A stretch of DNA of 45,332 bases from Opitutus sp. GAS368 (GCA_945871085.1 CAMBVX010000010.1:1-45332), one strand, 5' to 3'. Positions 1-9,070 are shown, counted from the first letter of the stretch. Made by a program: numbers and translations. Notes: a model not told the origin generated them from the sequence alone.

Positions 1-2
1 CC

Positions 3-863
3 GACACCAAGGCCACCTACGACAACGTCACGCCGAGCGTCCATGTGAACTACCGACACTCCGATCGTCTCGTGTTTCGCAGCGCCGTGTGGACCTCCAT
101 CGCGCGGCCAGAGTATCGCTACATCGAGGCGGGCGAGTCCTACACCTACAACACGAACGGCGAAATCACCGCGATCTCCCGCGGCAATCCCGGCCTGAAG
201 CCCGCGTTCTCCACCAACTTCGACCTCGGTTTCGAATTCTACACGAAGAACGCCGGCATGTTTTCCGCGAACGTGTTTCACAAGCGCATCGAGAAATTCA
301 TCCTCTTCAACAACGGCCAAAACGAAACCGTCCCCGGCACCGCCAACGGCCTCCCGGTCAACGTCACGCAGCCCAGCAATGGCTCCGATGCGAAGATCAG
401 CGGTATCGAACTCAGTTTCCAGCACCAGCTCCGCTCGTTACCTTCGCCGTTCGACGGCCTCGGCTTCGTCACCAACGTCACCTTCCAGACCTCCGAAGCC
501 GAGACCGGCATTCCCTACCGCATCGGCAAGAAGGTGGACTTCATCAACGCCCCCGAGCGCCTCTGGAACGTCGCCCTTTACTACGAGAAATACGGCTACG
601 AGGCCCGCCTCGCTGCCACCTACAACGGCAAGTTCATCGAGGACTTTCGCACCTACGCCGTCGACAAATGGGTGCAGCCCCGCACTCAGGTCGACCTCAA
701 GTTCAGCCGCAAGATCGGCGCCCACTGGCGCGTCTACGCCGAAGGTCAGAACCTCACCAACGAGCACATCTATTGGACCACCAACGGTCCGAAGATCAGC
801 TTCCAGAAGGACTACACCGAAGTCGGCACCAGCTACATTGCCGGTCTGAGCTGGAGTCATTAA
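3..863 (+). CDS. TonB-dependent receptor, C-terminal part (5' end outside window)
   Basis: The reading frame is open from the window edge, so the 286 codons seen are only the C-terminal part of an outer-membrane beta-barrel. Seen: alternating aromatic/polar strands typical of TonB receptors, a YDNVTPSVHVNYR strand at the very start, the common NPGLKPAFSTNFDLGFE stretch, a VYAEGQNLTNEHIYW segment near the end that is standard for the last barrel strands, and a final SWSH. The plug domain and signal peptide lie outside. The gene ends 10 bases before the PbfA-like gene, so the two are probably co-transcribed. From context I infer import of a phosphorus-containing compound, perhaps a phosphonate or phosphodiester; the barrel itself does not show the substrate. 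Confidence 0.9.
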   Translation, partial: DTKATYDNVTPSVHVNYRHSDRLVFRSAVWTSIARPEYRYIEAGESYTYNTNGEITAISRGNPGLKPAFSTNFDLGFEFYTKNAGMFSANVFHKRIEKFILFNNGQNETVPGTANGLPVNVTQPSNGSDAKISGIELSFQHQLRSLPSPFDGLGFVTNVTFQTSEAETGIPYRIGKKVDFINAPERLWNVALYYEKYGYEARLAATYNGKFIEDFRTYAVDKWVQPRTQVDLKFSRKIGAHWRVYAEGQNLTNEHIYWTTNGPKISFQKDYTEVGTSYIAGLSWSH

Positions 864-873
864 GCCGCTTCCG

Positions 874-2247
874 ATGAGCGACCCATCGCCCGATCTGGCC
901 TCCGAGGGGGATATCAACTTCACCCCTCGGCGCGCGGCGTGGCAGCGCACCGAGTTGGACGAGCGCACCCGCAGTTGGCTCGCCGAAGACGCGGAGCACT
1001 TCCTCCACCAGTCGCTCTCCACGCCTTGCCTCAATGCGATCGTGGCAGCGCGCGGCGTCTACCTGGAGGATGCGCAGGGCCGGCAGATTCTGGATTTTCA
1101 CGGCAACAACGTGCACCAGGTCGGCCACGGTCATCCGCGGGTGATCGCCGCGATCAAGGCTCAGCTCGACACCCTCCCGTTCTGTCCCCGCCGCTACACC
1201 AATCGCGCCGCCATCGACCTCGCCGAGCGCCTCGGGGCCCTCGCGCCGGGCGATCTGAAAAAAGTCCTCTTTTGCCCGGGCGGCACCTCCGCGATTGGCA
1301 TCGCCCTGAAACTCGCCCGCGTCGTCACCGGCCGTCACAAAACGCTCTCGATGCACGACGCGTTTCACGGCGCGTCGCTCGACGCGATCTCCGTTGGAGG
1401 TGAAGCGATGTTTCGCGACGGCCTCGGCCCGCTGCTGCCCGGCGCGCTCCACACCCCGCCCTGCGACCCGCACCACTGCGCATTTCACTGCGCCGGCCAG
1501 TGCAACCTGCGCTGCGTCGAAGCCATCGAGCTAAAACTCGCCGCCGAGGGCGACATCGGTGCCGTGCTCGTCGAGACGGTGCGCTGCACCGATGTGCAGG
1601 TGCCGCCGCCCGACTACTACCGTCGCATCCGGGCCGCCTGCGATCGCCACGGCGCGCTGCTGATCCTCGACGAGATTCCCATCGCGCTCGGCCGCACCGG
1701 AAAATTCTTCGCCTTCGAGCACTACAACGTCGTCCCGGATATCGTCGTCCTCGGCAAAGGTCTCGGCGGCGGCGTCATGCCGCTGGCGGCGGTGATCGCG
1801 CGCACCAGGCTCGATGTCGCGCCACACACCTCGCTCGGCCACTACACCCACGAGAAGAGTTCCGTCGGCTGCGCCGCCGCGCTCGCCACGCTCGACGTGA
1901 TTCGCGACGAAGCGCTCCTCGCGCGCTCCGCCGACCTCGGTGCGCGTGCCTTGGTGCAAATGCGTGAACTCGCCGCCCGCCACCCGCTCATCGGCGATGC
2001 CCGCGGCCTCGGCCTGCTCCTCGGTCTCGAACTCGTCACCGACCGCGCGACGATGACCCCTGCGCGCGCCGCCGCCGAGGCTGTGCTGTATCACGCGCTG
2101 TCCCGCGGACTCAGTTTCAAGATCGGGCAGGGCAACGTCCTCACGCTCACACCGCCGCTCACGATCACCGAAACCGAACTCGACCGTGCTTTCTCCATCC
2201 TCGACGAATCCCTCGCCCTCGCTGCGACTCAACCCTCCGCACCATGA
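874..2247 (+). CDS. Class III aminotransferase-fold PLP enzyme, PbfA-like ((R)-1-hydroxy-2-aminoethylphosphonate ammonia-lyase type)
   Basis: A 457-residue, fold type I PLP enzyme of the class III aminotransferase family. Seen: FHGNNVHQVGHGHP near residue 85, the cofactor-binding CPGGTSAIGIALK stretch, DEIPIALGRTGKFFAFEHY, and LGKGLGGG with the probable Schiff-base Lys295. The DEIP(I/T)xLG and GHYTHEKS motifs and the HQSLSTPCLNAI N-terminus recall the subgroup annotated as PbfA, which removes ammonia from hydroxylated aminoethylphosphonate to give phosphonoacetaldehyde. That match is from memory, so other class III activities remain possible. Five regularly spaced cysteines lie at 197, 202, 206, 210 and 214. 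The start is 10 bases after the receptor stop, and the stop overlaps the next start (ATGA). No phosphonatase gene is in view. Confidence 0.65.
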   Translation: MSDPSPDLASEGDINFTPRRAAWQRTELDERTRSWLAEDAEHFLHQSLSTPCLNAIVAARGVYLEDAQGRQILDFHGNNVHQVGHGHPRVIAAIKAQLDTLPFCPRRYTNRAAIDLAERLGALAPGDLKKVLFCPGGTSAIGIALKLARVVTGRHKTLSMHDAFHGASLDAISVGGEAMFRDGLGPLLPGALHTPPCDPHHCAFHCAGQCNLRCVEAIELKLAAEGDIGAVLVETVRCTDVQVPPPDYYRRIRAACDRHGALLILDEIPIALGRTGKFFAFEHYNVVPDIVVLGKGLGGGVMPLAAVIARTRLDVAPHTSLGHYTHEKSSVGCAAALATLDVIRDEALLARSADLGARALVQMRELAARHPLIGDARGLGLLLGLELVTDRATMTPARAAAEAVLYHALSRGLSFKIGQGNVLTLTPPLTITETELDRAFSILDESLALAATQPSAP

Positions 2248-3173
2248 AACTCCGCCCCCTCCTCGGTTCGCTCGCCGTCGCGGCCCTAGCCGCGTTCACG
2301 TCCGTGTCGGCCGCGCCGCTCGCCCGCCACGTTGTCCTCATCGGTGTCGATGGCCTCAGCCCGCGCGGCATCCTCGAAACGGAAACGCCTCACCTCCGCG
2401 CGCTCGCGCAGCGCGGTGCCCACACGTGGCACGCCCGCGCCGTCATGCCCACCAGCAGCAGTCCCAATTGGGCCTCGATGATCATGGGCGCCGGCCCCGA
2501 GCAGCACGGCGTCACGTCCAACGACTGGCAGCCCGACAAGTTTGACATCGCCCCCGTGGTGAAAGGCCCGCGCGCCATTTTCCCGACAATCTACGGCGCG
2601 CTGCGCGAGCAACGCCCGGATGCAATGATCGGCATTTTCCACGATTGGAAAGACTACGCGCGCCTCGTCGAACGCGACATGGTCGACGTGATCGAGCACC
2701 CGATCAACGACGGGAAGACCGACATGGGCGCGCGTCAGACCATGGCCGCCGCCATCAAATTTCTCGGCGCGAAGAAGCCCACCTTCCTCTTTGTCCACCT
2801 CGACCATGTAGATCACGCCGGGCACCAGATCGGTTGGTTCACCGAGGAGTATTTCGCCGCCGTTCGCGTGGCCGACAAACTGATCGGCGACATGGTCGCC
2901 GCGATCAAGCAAGCCGGCCTCGAAAACAACACGATCATTTTGATCACGTCCGATCACGGTGGTGCGGGGAAAAAACACGGCGGGGCCACGATGGGCGAGA
3001 TCGAGATTCCGTGGATCATCGCCGGCCCCGCGATCAAGCCCGGTCACGTGATCACCGCTCCGGTCAACACCTACGACACCGCACCCACGCTCGCCAAGAT
3101 CTTCGGCATCACGCCGCCCACGTGCTGGATCGCGCGGCCCGTCACCAGCGCCTTTGTTCAGCCGGTGGAATAG
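2244..3173 (+). CDS. Secreted alkaline phosphatase superfamily protein (nucleotide pyrophosphatase/phosphodiesterase type)
   Basis: A 309-residue exported hydrolase. Seen: signal peptide ending near residue 23 (SVSA), a metal ligand in LIGVDG (Asp36), the nucleophile region TSSSPNWASM where NPP enzymes carry T-x-P-N (here probably Ser-Ser-Pro-Asn), HLDHVDHAGH for metal binding, and ITSDHGG. The family removes phosphate or nucleoside monophosphate from mono- and diesters; phosphonoacetate hydrolase PhnA belongs to the same superfamily but is not normally exported. The ATGA overlap with the PbfA-like gene implies translational coupling. A plausible role is releasing phosphate from organophosphates at the cell surface for the co-transcribed receptor. 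The exact substrate cannot be read from sequence. Confidence 0.8.
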   Translation: MKLRPLLGSLAVAALAAFTSVSAAPLARHVVLIGVDGLSPRGILETETPHLRALAQRGAHTWHARAVMPTSSSPNWASMIMGAGPEQHGVTSNDWQPDKFDIAPVVKGPRAIFPTIYGALREQRPDAMIGIFHDWKDYARLVERDMVDVIEHPINDGKTDMGARQTMAAAIKFLGAKKPTFLFVHLDHVDHAGHQIGWFTEEYFAAVRVADKLIGDMVAAIKQAGLENNTIILITSDHGGAGKKHGGATMGEIEIPWIIAGPAIKPGHVITAPVNTYDTAPTLAKIFGITPPTCWIARPVTSAFVQPVE

Positions 3174-3212
3174 TCGAACCGAAATTCATCCTGCCTGCAT
3201 ATTTTAGACGTT

Positions 3213-3302
3213 TGTTTGTCATCGCGAGCCCGAGGAACGAGGGCGTGGCGATCCAGCTCGGTGGATTGCTTCGTCGCTGCGCTTCTCGCAATCACAAGCA
3301 CG
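3213..3302. repeat. CATCGCG-type palindromic repeat, copy R1 (in a 336-bp gap)
   Basis: Between the NPP gene and the next gene (3174-3509) no coding frame is convincing. The gap holds a copy of a palindromic repeat beginning TTTGTCATCGCGAGCCCGAG and ending near CTTCTCGCAATCACAAG, so its ends pair, with inner GATCCA/TGGATTG arms. Related copies are at 26014, 30282 and 35812. The repeat resembles the widespread GTCATTGCGAG-type palindromes seen between genes in many bacteria. The rest of the gap, including a run of cytosines near 3380, holds nothing I can name. Confidence 0.75.
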
Positions 3303-3509
3303 GCTCGTGCGATCCGCAGCGTTTTTCCAGATCTGCTCTGAGTGTGAAATATACCGGCTAGGAACTGAACACCGGGGATCCCCCCCCCCGCGAAGGCCGG
3401 TGCTCACTCAGCACACAGCTGGCGTCTCCGAATGTTACGATTCGGTGAACTACCGGGTAGGGGTATGCCGACAGCTTGACCCCCCGGGCTGTCACTCCAA
3501 ACGAAGCGC

Positions 3510-4613
3510 ATGAGATTCGTCCGTCCGCTTTCGTCGCACTTCGCAGCCCTCCTTTTGATCGCTGTGCCTCCAGTCGCCGGTGCCAGTGCCGGTGCCGGCA
3601 TCGACACCGCCCGTGCGCTCGCCCACGCCGCGCCCGACGCAACGCTGCGGGAAGAATTGCTCCACGACGTGGCGGCCTTTCTCGCCCGACGCGGGGACAG
3701 CGCCGGAGCGCGATCCGCTGCGGCCCAACTGCCTCCGGGCCGCCAAGCCATGGTGCTGCTTGAACTCGCCGCCCACCTGCCCGACCTGCGCAGCAACGAA
3801 GCGGAGCAACTCGCCCTCGATGCCCAAACCGCCAAGGCCCTCACCACCGACTGGCGCAAAGCGCGCGTCGCCCACCTCCTTGCCGTCGCCTACGCGCGGA
3901 GGGGCAAGTTCGATGCGGCGATTGCCCTCGCCCACACTGTGCCCGACCCCGAGGAAAAAGCCTCGGCCTTGCAGGCGGTGGTCGCCCACCTGAACCGTGC
4001 CGGCGAAGTCGCCAAAGCGCGGGAGCTCGCCGCCACGATTGAGGAAAATCGCCGCTACGGCACTTATCGCCAGAAAGCCGCCGCTCTCGCGGACACCGCG
4101 CAAACTGTCCACGCGCGCGGCAATCCCGATGACGCGGCGACGCTGCTCGCCCAAGCCGAACTGCTCTTGCCCAAGAAGCCCGGCTGGAGTGACGGCGGTG
4201 CCTACCGCGACGTCGCCGTGGCCGCCTACCGTTGCGGACAAAAAGAGAAGGCCTTCGAGCTTCTCACCCGTGCGGAAGCGCTGGCCCAGCAGATCGCCGG
4301 ACCGTGGAAAGTCACTGAACTGACCCGCATCGCGGCCGCTTGGCGCGACTGTGCCGACGTCGCGCGCGCCGCCGCACGCCTCACAGAGGCGGCCGTCTTC
4401 CTGAAAACACTGCAGCCGCTGGAACGTGCGGAGGAAGCCCTCGCGCTTGCTCAAGGCTGGGCGCTCGCCGGTGAATCCCTCGATGGGAAGGCCCAAGCCC
4501 GCGCGCTCGTGACGGCCGTGCTCGCCGCAGCGGACCGTGAGGGAAATCCGGAGACGTGGCGCAAACCGCGCGTGCGCGCGCTGCTGGCGTTGGCGGAGTT
4601 GAGTGGAAAATAG
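3510..4613 (+). CDS. Exported helical repeat protein (TPR-like), unknown role
   Basis: A 367-residue protein. Seen: signal peptide (residues 1 to about 25, ending VAGASA) followed almost entirely by Ala/Leu/Arg-rich helical hairpins of 30-40 residues, for example HLLAVAYARRGKFDAAIALA and AYRDVAVAAYRCGQKEKAFELL, the pattern of TPR or TPR-like solenoids. No catalytic motif is visible. It is probably a periplasmic scaffold, but partner and process are unknown. It starts 336 bases after the NPP gene, across a repeat, so it is likely a separate transcript, and it converges on the SulP gene 34 bases downstream. An AGCCGG/CCGGCT hairpin lies in that gap but lacks a T-tract. Confidence 0.75.
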   Translation: MRFVRPLSSHFAALLLIAVPPVAGASAGAGIDTARALAHAAPDATLREELLHDVAAFLARRGDSAGARSAAAQLPPGRQAMVLLELAAHLPDLRSNEAEQLALDAQTAKALTTDWRKARVAHLLAVAYARRGKFDAAIALAHTVPDPEEKASALQAVVAHLNRAGEVAKARELAATIEENRRYGTYRQKAAALADTAQTVHARGNPDDAATLLAQAELLLPKKPGWSDGGAYRDVAVAAYRCGQKEKAFELLTRAEALAQQIAGPWKVTELTRIAAAWRDCADVARAAARLTEAAVFLKTLQPLERAEEALALAQGWALAGESLDGKAQARALVTAVLAAADREGNPETWRKPRVRALLALAELSGK

Positions 4614-4647
4614 AGCCGGCCGAACCGGCTGGCCAACCCCGCGCGGC

Positions 4648-6828
4648 CTACGAAAGTGCGTTCAGCTGGGCATTGGCCCCGGCCAAGCGTTGCGCGAGGC
4701 TGCGCACCACAAACCGGTGCAGCTTGTTCGCCAGGTCCGGCATCCGCTTCTCCAACGCCGCCACTTGGGCACCACCCAATTTGATCGCGCGGGTCGGCTC
4801 GTCGGCCACGACATCCGCGGCGCGCGGCGCGCCCGTATACAGACCCATTTCCCCGACCACGGTGCCGAGCGTAAAGGTGCGCAACCGCAGCCGCCGCCCT
4901 CCGCTATTCACGCCATCGCCGAGCCGCAGGTAGACGCTCACGCGACCCTGTTCAATAATGAACATCGAGTCGCTGGACTCGCCCTGCTTGATCAATGGCG
5001 CATCCTGGGCCACATCGATCCGCTCAAAATGCGCCACGAGATAAGCGACTTCTTCGGCGGTGAGAATGCCAGCGAGGGCGGCCACCAATTCGGCATGCGG
5101 GAGCGCTGCGGCAATCATCTGATCCTCACACCATTCAAGGGCGTGATCAATATCGGGAAACATCCGTAGTTTGGCGCCATCGGCTTCGACTCCGCCAAGC
5201 CGCAGGACCGATTCAACTGACGTCGACATGCCTGATAAGATGAGCGTGATTCCCGCCTCGGCGCAAAGCATCCGCAACTTCTTGAGCGCCACCGTCGAGG
5301 ATCCATCGACCCCGTGCACGAGGCGGAAATCCAACAGGACGAAGCGGGTTTCGCTCAGGACGGCGCGCACTTCGTCCAACAACCGGCTCGTGGTGCCGAA
5401 AAATAAGAAACCTTGCAGCGCGAAGCCCCGCATCGCGCTGCCCTGAGCCCGCAGGATTTCGCCCTGCTGCGCCGGCCGCTCCACGTTGGAACGACGATCG
5501 AGCAGGGAGAAACTATGGCGGATCGTCGGGCTCTTGCTGAGCGTAAAAACAAAGCTGACGCAGGCGGTCACCAGGCCAAGCACCACGCCGGGCCCCATAC
5601 CGAGGGCAGCCACAATTCCGAGAATCGCCAGCACGATCAGGTAGTCGCTCAACGGCATTTTCAGACGGGATTCGAGGACCCACGTCATGAGCAGGCCAAG
5701 ACCGAGAAAGAGGATCAGCCCGGTCAGAACCGGCTTGGGCATCAAACCGATCAGGCCCGGCGCGAGGAGCACCACCCCTAGAACAACCAGTGCACAAAAC
5801 CGTGCGGACCAGCGTGAGTTGGCCCCCGCCTTCAGATTCAGCATGCTCCGGTTAAATGAATTCACCGCCACCATTCCCCCACTCAGTCCGACCAGAATGT
5901 TGGCCAAACCAATCGCCTTGAGTTCCTGGTCGGCGTTGCCGTCGACGTTGGTGGCCAATTCAAGACTCGTCGTATTCAACAGAATCGTGATGACCGCGAC
6001 CATCGTCATGGCCCCAAAATCCTTGGCGTGCAGCATCAGCAAATCCCACCTGACATCGCCGTAGGGAAAATTGCCGACATGGGTCCAATCGCCCACCTGT
6101 AGCGGAGCCAGCAGCAGACCCGCCTGCCGGGCCGTCGCGAGATCAATGCCCCACGCCAATCGCGCGCCGTGAAAAAGCACCATCGCACCCACGAGAATGA
6201 GCGGTATCGTCAGGAAATGTCGGACCATGCGGGTCAAGACCAGCAACGCCGCCGCCACGATCACCACGGTGCTCCACGCCAAGGGATGCACGTCGGCGAG
6301 GAGCCCGAGATTCCCCGGACTCAACGCTTGCCCACTTAACATTTTCCACGAACCGGCCACGAGCAGGTAACCGCTGCCAGCCAGAAAGCCACCGACCACA
6401 GGGTGTGGGATGTAACGAACGTAGCGCCCCCAACCGAGTCGACCCAGCGCAAACAAGATTAGACCACAGGCCGTCGCCGAGAAAAAGAGCGACATCAACG
6501 CGGTCGGCACCAATTGGCTCGGCGCCGCCTTGGCCCCTTGCAGAATCTCACTCGACACCGCGGCGAGGGTGAACGCCAAAATGGCGGCTGGATTCGAGTC
6601 GGGCCCTCCCAAGCTGAAGAAAAAGGAACTCCGCCAGGCAAGAATCGGCAGAACGATGACGCTGCTCACGAGGGCGGCGATCACTGCCCGGCCGACGAAA
6701 GGTTCCAAAGGTCCGCCGAAAACGAGGCCACCAAAACTACCGGCATAGGCAATCGTCACCACCCCGCAAAGCGCCGCTGCGACGAGATTGGGAGCAAGCG
6801 GTTGGGGAGCGGACGCGGGCTGGGACAT
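4648..6828 (-). CDS. SulP family anion transporter with STAS and cyclic-nucleotide-binding domains
   Basis: About 726 residues from the chosen start. Seen: ten or more hydrophobic segments over residues 10-430 in SulP order, including a FSLGGPDSNPAA loop and GLANILVGLSGGM; then a STAS domain around 470-560 (VLLDFRLVHGVDGSSTVALK, with Ser at the usual regulatory position); then a cNMP/CRP-type beta-roll from about 590 (LIKQGESSDSMFIIEQGRVSVYL, TVVGEMGLYTGAPRAADVVA). SulP carriers move sulfate, bicarbonate or similar anions through the inner membrane; the cNMP module suggests ligand gating. The frame stays open to 6963, but that start would lie inside a 124-bp repeat. ATG 6828 begins a typical hydrophilic N-terminus and ATG 6873 is an alternative. 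Substrate unknown. Confidence 0.85.
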   Translation of the reverse strand: MSQPASAPQPLAPNLVAAALCGVVTIAYAGSFGGLVFGGPLEPFVGRAVIAALVSSVIVLPILAWRSSFFFSLGGPDSNPAAILAFTLAAVSSEILQGAKAAPSQLVPTALMSLFFSATACGLILFALGRLGWGRYVRYIPHPVVGGFLAGSGYLLVAGSWKMLSGQALSPGNLGLLADVHPLAWSTVVIVAAALLVLTRMVRHFLTIPLILVGAMVLFHGARLAWGIDLATARQAGLLLAPLQVGDWTHVGNFPYGDVRWDLLMLHAKDFGAMTMVAVITILLNTTSLELATNVDGNADQELKAIGLANILVGLSGGMVAVNSFNRSMLNLKAGANSRWSARFCALVVLGVVLLAPGLIGLMPKPVLTGLILFLGLGLLMTWVLESRLKMPLSDYLIVLAILGIVAALGMGPGVVLGLVTACVSFVFTLSKSPTIRHSFSLLDRRSNVERPAQQGEILRAQGSAMRGFALQGFLFFGTTSRLLDEVRAVLSETRFVLLDFRLVHGVDGSSTVALKKLRMLCAEAGITLILSGMSTSVESVLRLGGVEADGAKLRMFPDIDHALEWCEDQMIAAALPHAELVAALAGILTAEEVAYLVAHFERIDVAQDAPLIKQGESSDSMFIIEQGRVSVYLRLGDGVNSGGRRLRLRTFTLGTVVGEMGLYTGAPRAADVVADEPTRAIKLGGAQVAALEKRMPDLANKLHRFVVRSLAQRLAGANAQLNALS

Positions 6829-6956
6829 CACGCCGAACGTGAGCCCCGTGTGTGCCAAGCCAATACCGACCATGTTACATTTTCGTGACGCACCCACCGT
6901 TGACCCCAAACCCATCGACCATGATCTCGCCGAAAACTCTGCGCAAAGCAGCGCTG

Positions 6957-7080
6957 ATATCAATCGCCCAAAAGTTTCAGACTTTGATTTGCCAGATAGC
7001 CGCGAGCGCCGGCCGGTGGTGATTCGTCCACTCGCTGGCGCTCGCGGCTACCGAAACGTCCAGAGGTCAAAGGACGTGGG
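6957..7080. repeat. 124-bp hairpin repeat, copy A
   Basis: First of four full copies of the same 124-bp unit, bounded by ATATCAATCGCCC at the left and CAAAGGACGTGGG at the right. The central stem (6998-7019 with 7028-7049) pairs an AGCCGCGAGCGCC arm with its complement; this copy has three or more changes in the left arm (GGCCGG instead of AGCGAG), so its hairpin is imperfect. It lies upstream of the SulP gene in a 394-bp gap (6829-7222) that otherwise contains only the terminator at 7138. Confidence 0.9.
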
Positions 7081-7137
7081 TATGACTTCAGTCCGCTCCA
7101 GCGCGAACCCACCCAACTACATCGCTCCATCCGGGCA

Positions 7138-7166
7138 CAAAAAGGGCGGGTCAAAAACCCGCCCTC
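7138..7166 (-). terminator. Rho-independent terminator of the receptor/beta-helix operon
   Basis: On the minus strand, AGGGCGGGT and ACCCGCCCT form a perfect 9-bp GC-rich stem with a 5-nt loop, followed by a run of T. It lies about 57 bases after the stop of the beta-helix gene, as expected for the end of that operon. Confidence 0.85.
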
Positions 7167-7222
7167 CTCTAATCCTCTCGAAAACGACTTCGTCGACTAA
7201 CGCCCGTGCGTCGTAATCAAAC

Positions 7223-9019
7223 TCAGTCGACCTCGTAGACTTCGACGATCACGGCACCGGCCGCGCCCTTGCCTTTGATCTGCACGGTGTAGTTACCGGG
7301 CTGCAGGGTCTTCACGATCACGGAATCCTTGCTCGCCGGCGGCAGCGCAAACGCGCCGACCTTGGCGCCCAGGTTCGTGACTTGGTCGCCCGCCCAGTCG
7401 TCATTGCTGCCGATCACGGTCTGACCCGAGAAGAGTTCCATCGTCGGATCGGCCAATACGCCGGTCACGCCAAGCTGCGTCAGACCGGGCCCGATGGCGC
7501 GGATCAACACCGTTTGCGCCTGCGTGCCGCCGATGACAAAACCCGCCGAGACCAAGCCATTCGCGTTGAGCGTGGTCAGTGTCGAGATATTCAGCAGCTT
7601 GCTCGGGGAGCCGAGCACCACGGGTTCGTCGACGACCGTCGCGTCGGCATCAGTCAAATAGCCGAGCTGGGAAATCGCGCTCCAACCCTTGGCCCAGTTG
7701 GCCGTCTTGAAGGCACCGAGGTAATCCGTCTGCGAGAAGAAGCCGTCGGACGGAGCCGTCTTGGCGCCGGTGAACGCTGGGCTGCCGGTCGCGGGCCGGG
7801 GATCGAGCCCCTTGTTCCGCGTGCGGCTGATGCCGGTGAGACGGGGATCGGTGTTGACCCGATTGCCGGCCTTGATGTGGTCCGCCGTATAATTGGAAGC
7901 GGGGGCCGCGCCACCGGTCGTGGCGTTCGGGCTGATAAAGAGCTGGGCATCACCGGTGCCCACGCCGAACGTGCCGAAAATATTGTTCGTGATGGAGAGG
8001 TCGCCGGCCGCGAGGCGCTTGGCGCTGTCTTGCGACTGCGCGCTCTCCGTTTCAATGCGAACCGCGTAAGTGCGGTAGTCGTGGATGATCGAATTGTAGA
8101 GCTTGCCGCCAGAGTTGTCGCGGAAGATGAGACCGTTGCTACCAGCATTGCCCGACGTCGCACCGGAACCGATGAGGGTCAGATTGTAGAGCTCCGGAAT
8201 CGCGTAGGGCTGGCCGTCCTCGGGGGTCGTGCCGCCGTCCATCTCCATCGCTTGATTGCCCTTGTCGCTTGCGCCGATCGCGAACCAAAACTGGCCCTTG
8301 CCGCGAAAGCCTTCGTCCCAGTCGAAGTTATCATCATCGTTGAACGAACTGATGAGATACTTCGTGTTCACGGTACCGCCGAAGAATTCGAAACCATCGT
8401 CGTTGGCTGCATACGCATCCACATACTCGATGACCGTCCCGCGACCCACGCCACCGAGCGAAAGCGCATTGAGCTCAACGTTGGCGGCGACGATGGCGCT
8501 GCTGTGCTTGATCTGCACATACCGGAAAACACCCGAGTTGTCGTCGTCGTCCGTGCCACCGTAGATGCCCCGCGCGTCATTGGTTGCGATGCCTTCGATG
8601 TTGCCCTGGCCGCTGACCGTATTGATCCGGGCGCGGCCCAAGATCACGACACCACCCCAGAGACCGCGGTCGGACTCGGTGAGGTTGGGCTGAAGGGTGC
8701 TCAGGTTGTCGGATTCGGCCGTGAAGATGATCGGTGCCGCCACGGTACCATTCGCATTGATGCGCGCTCCGCGGGCGATCACGAGCGCGGTTGCGTCGGC
8801 GGGATTCGCCTTGGCGCGGCCCTTGATGACGGTGCCGGGCTCAATCGTGAGCAAAGCGCCGGCTTCGACAAAAATCTTAGTGTCGAGAATATAGACGTTG
8901 GACCGGGTCCACGTGGTATTGGTGGTGACGGCAGAGGTCACCACCACATCGGCGGCAAACAGGCCCGCCGGCGCCACCAGGAGCGCGACGAGTGAATTAA
9001 GGAGAACGGAGCGTTTCAT
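7223..9019 (-). CDS. Secreted right-handed beta-helix-like protein with VEVYEV C-terminal domain
   Basis: About 598 residues. Seen: signal peptide (SLVALLVAPAGLFA), then a repetitive Gly/Asn/Asp-rich region with short beta turns (FVEAGALLTIEPGTVIKG, FRYVQIKHSS, YVDAYAANDDGFEFFGGT, YNSIIHDYRTYAVRIE) typical of parallel beta-helix proteins. The last 120-130 residues form a separate domain (TVLIRAIGPGLTQLGVTG, LADPTMELF, SKDSVIVKTLQPGNYTVQ, final VEVYEVD) shared with the phytase-like protein at 12174. It lies about 50 bases downstream of the TonB receptor gene on the same strand and is followed by a terminator, so the two form an operon. It may be a surface partner of that receptor. ATG 9025 is an alternative start; no clear ribosome binding site is seen. 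Confidence 0.8.
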   Translation of the reverse strand: MKRSVLLNSLVALLVAPAGLFAADVVVTSAVTTNTTWTRSNVYILDTKIFVEAGALLTIEPGTVIKGRAKANPADATALVIARGARINANGTVAAPIIFTAESDNLSTLQPNLTESDRGLWGGVVILGRARINTVSGQGNIEGIATNDARGIYGGTDDDDNSGVFRYVQIKHSSAIVAANVELNALSLGGVGRGTVIEYVDAYAANDDGFEFFGGTVNTKYLISSFNDDDNFDWDEGFRGKGQFWFAIGASDKGNQAMEMDGGTTPEDGQPYAIPELYNLTLIGSGATSGNAGSNGLIFRDNSGGKLYNSIIHDYRTYAVRIETESAQSQDSAKRLAAGDLSITNNIFGTFGVGTGDAQLFISPNATTGGAAPASNYTADHIKAGNRVNTDPRLTGISRTRNKGLDPRPATGSPAFTGAKTAPSDGFFSQTDYLGAFKTANWAKGWSAISQLGYLTDADATVVDEPVVLGSPSKLLNISTLTTLNANGLVSAGFVIGGTQAQTVLIRAIGPGLTQLGVTGVLADPTMELFSGQTVIGSNDDWAGDQVTNLGAKVGAFALPPASKDSVIVKTLQPGNYTVQIKGKGAAGAVIVEVYEVD

Positions 9020-9070
9020 GAGCATGTTGTTTTGTTTTGGTTGGACGGAAACTGTGTCGTGGGGCCCGGT

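Noticed and set aside
3488-3495. CTGTCAC half-site before the exported repeat protein at 3510
   Set aside because: No second unit at an 11-nt distance, so not called a PHO box.
6829-6963. Upstream extension of the SulP gene
   Set aside because: The added start lies in the 124-bp repeat; the extension is not SulP-like.
7382-8995. Long plus-strand open frame (537 codons) over the beta-helix gene
   Set aside because: Antisense shadow of a well-supported gene; Arg/Glu/Ala-rich with no family features.
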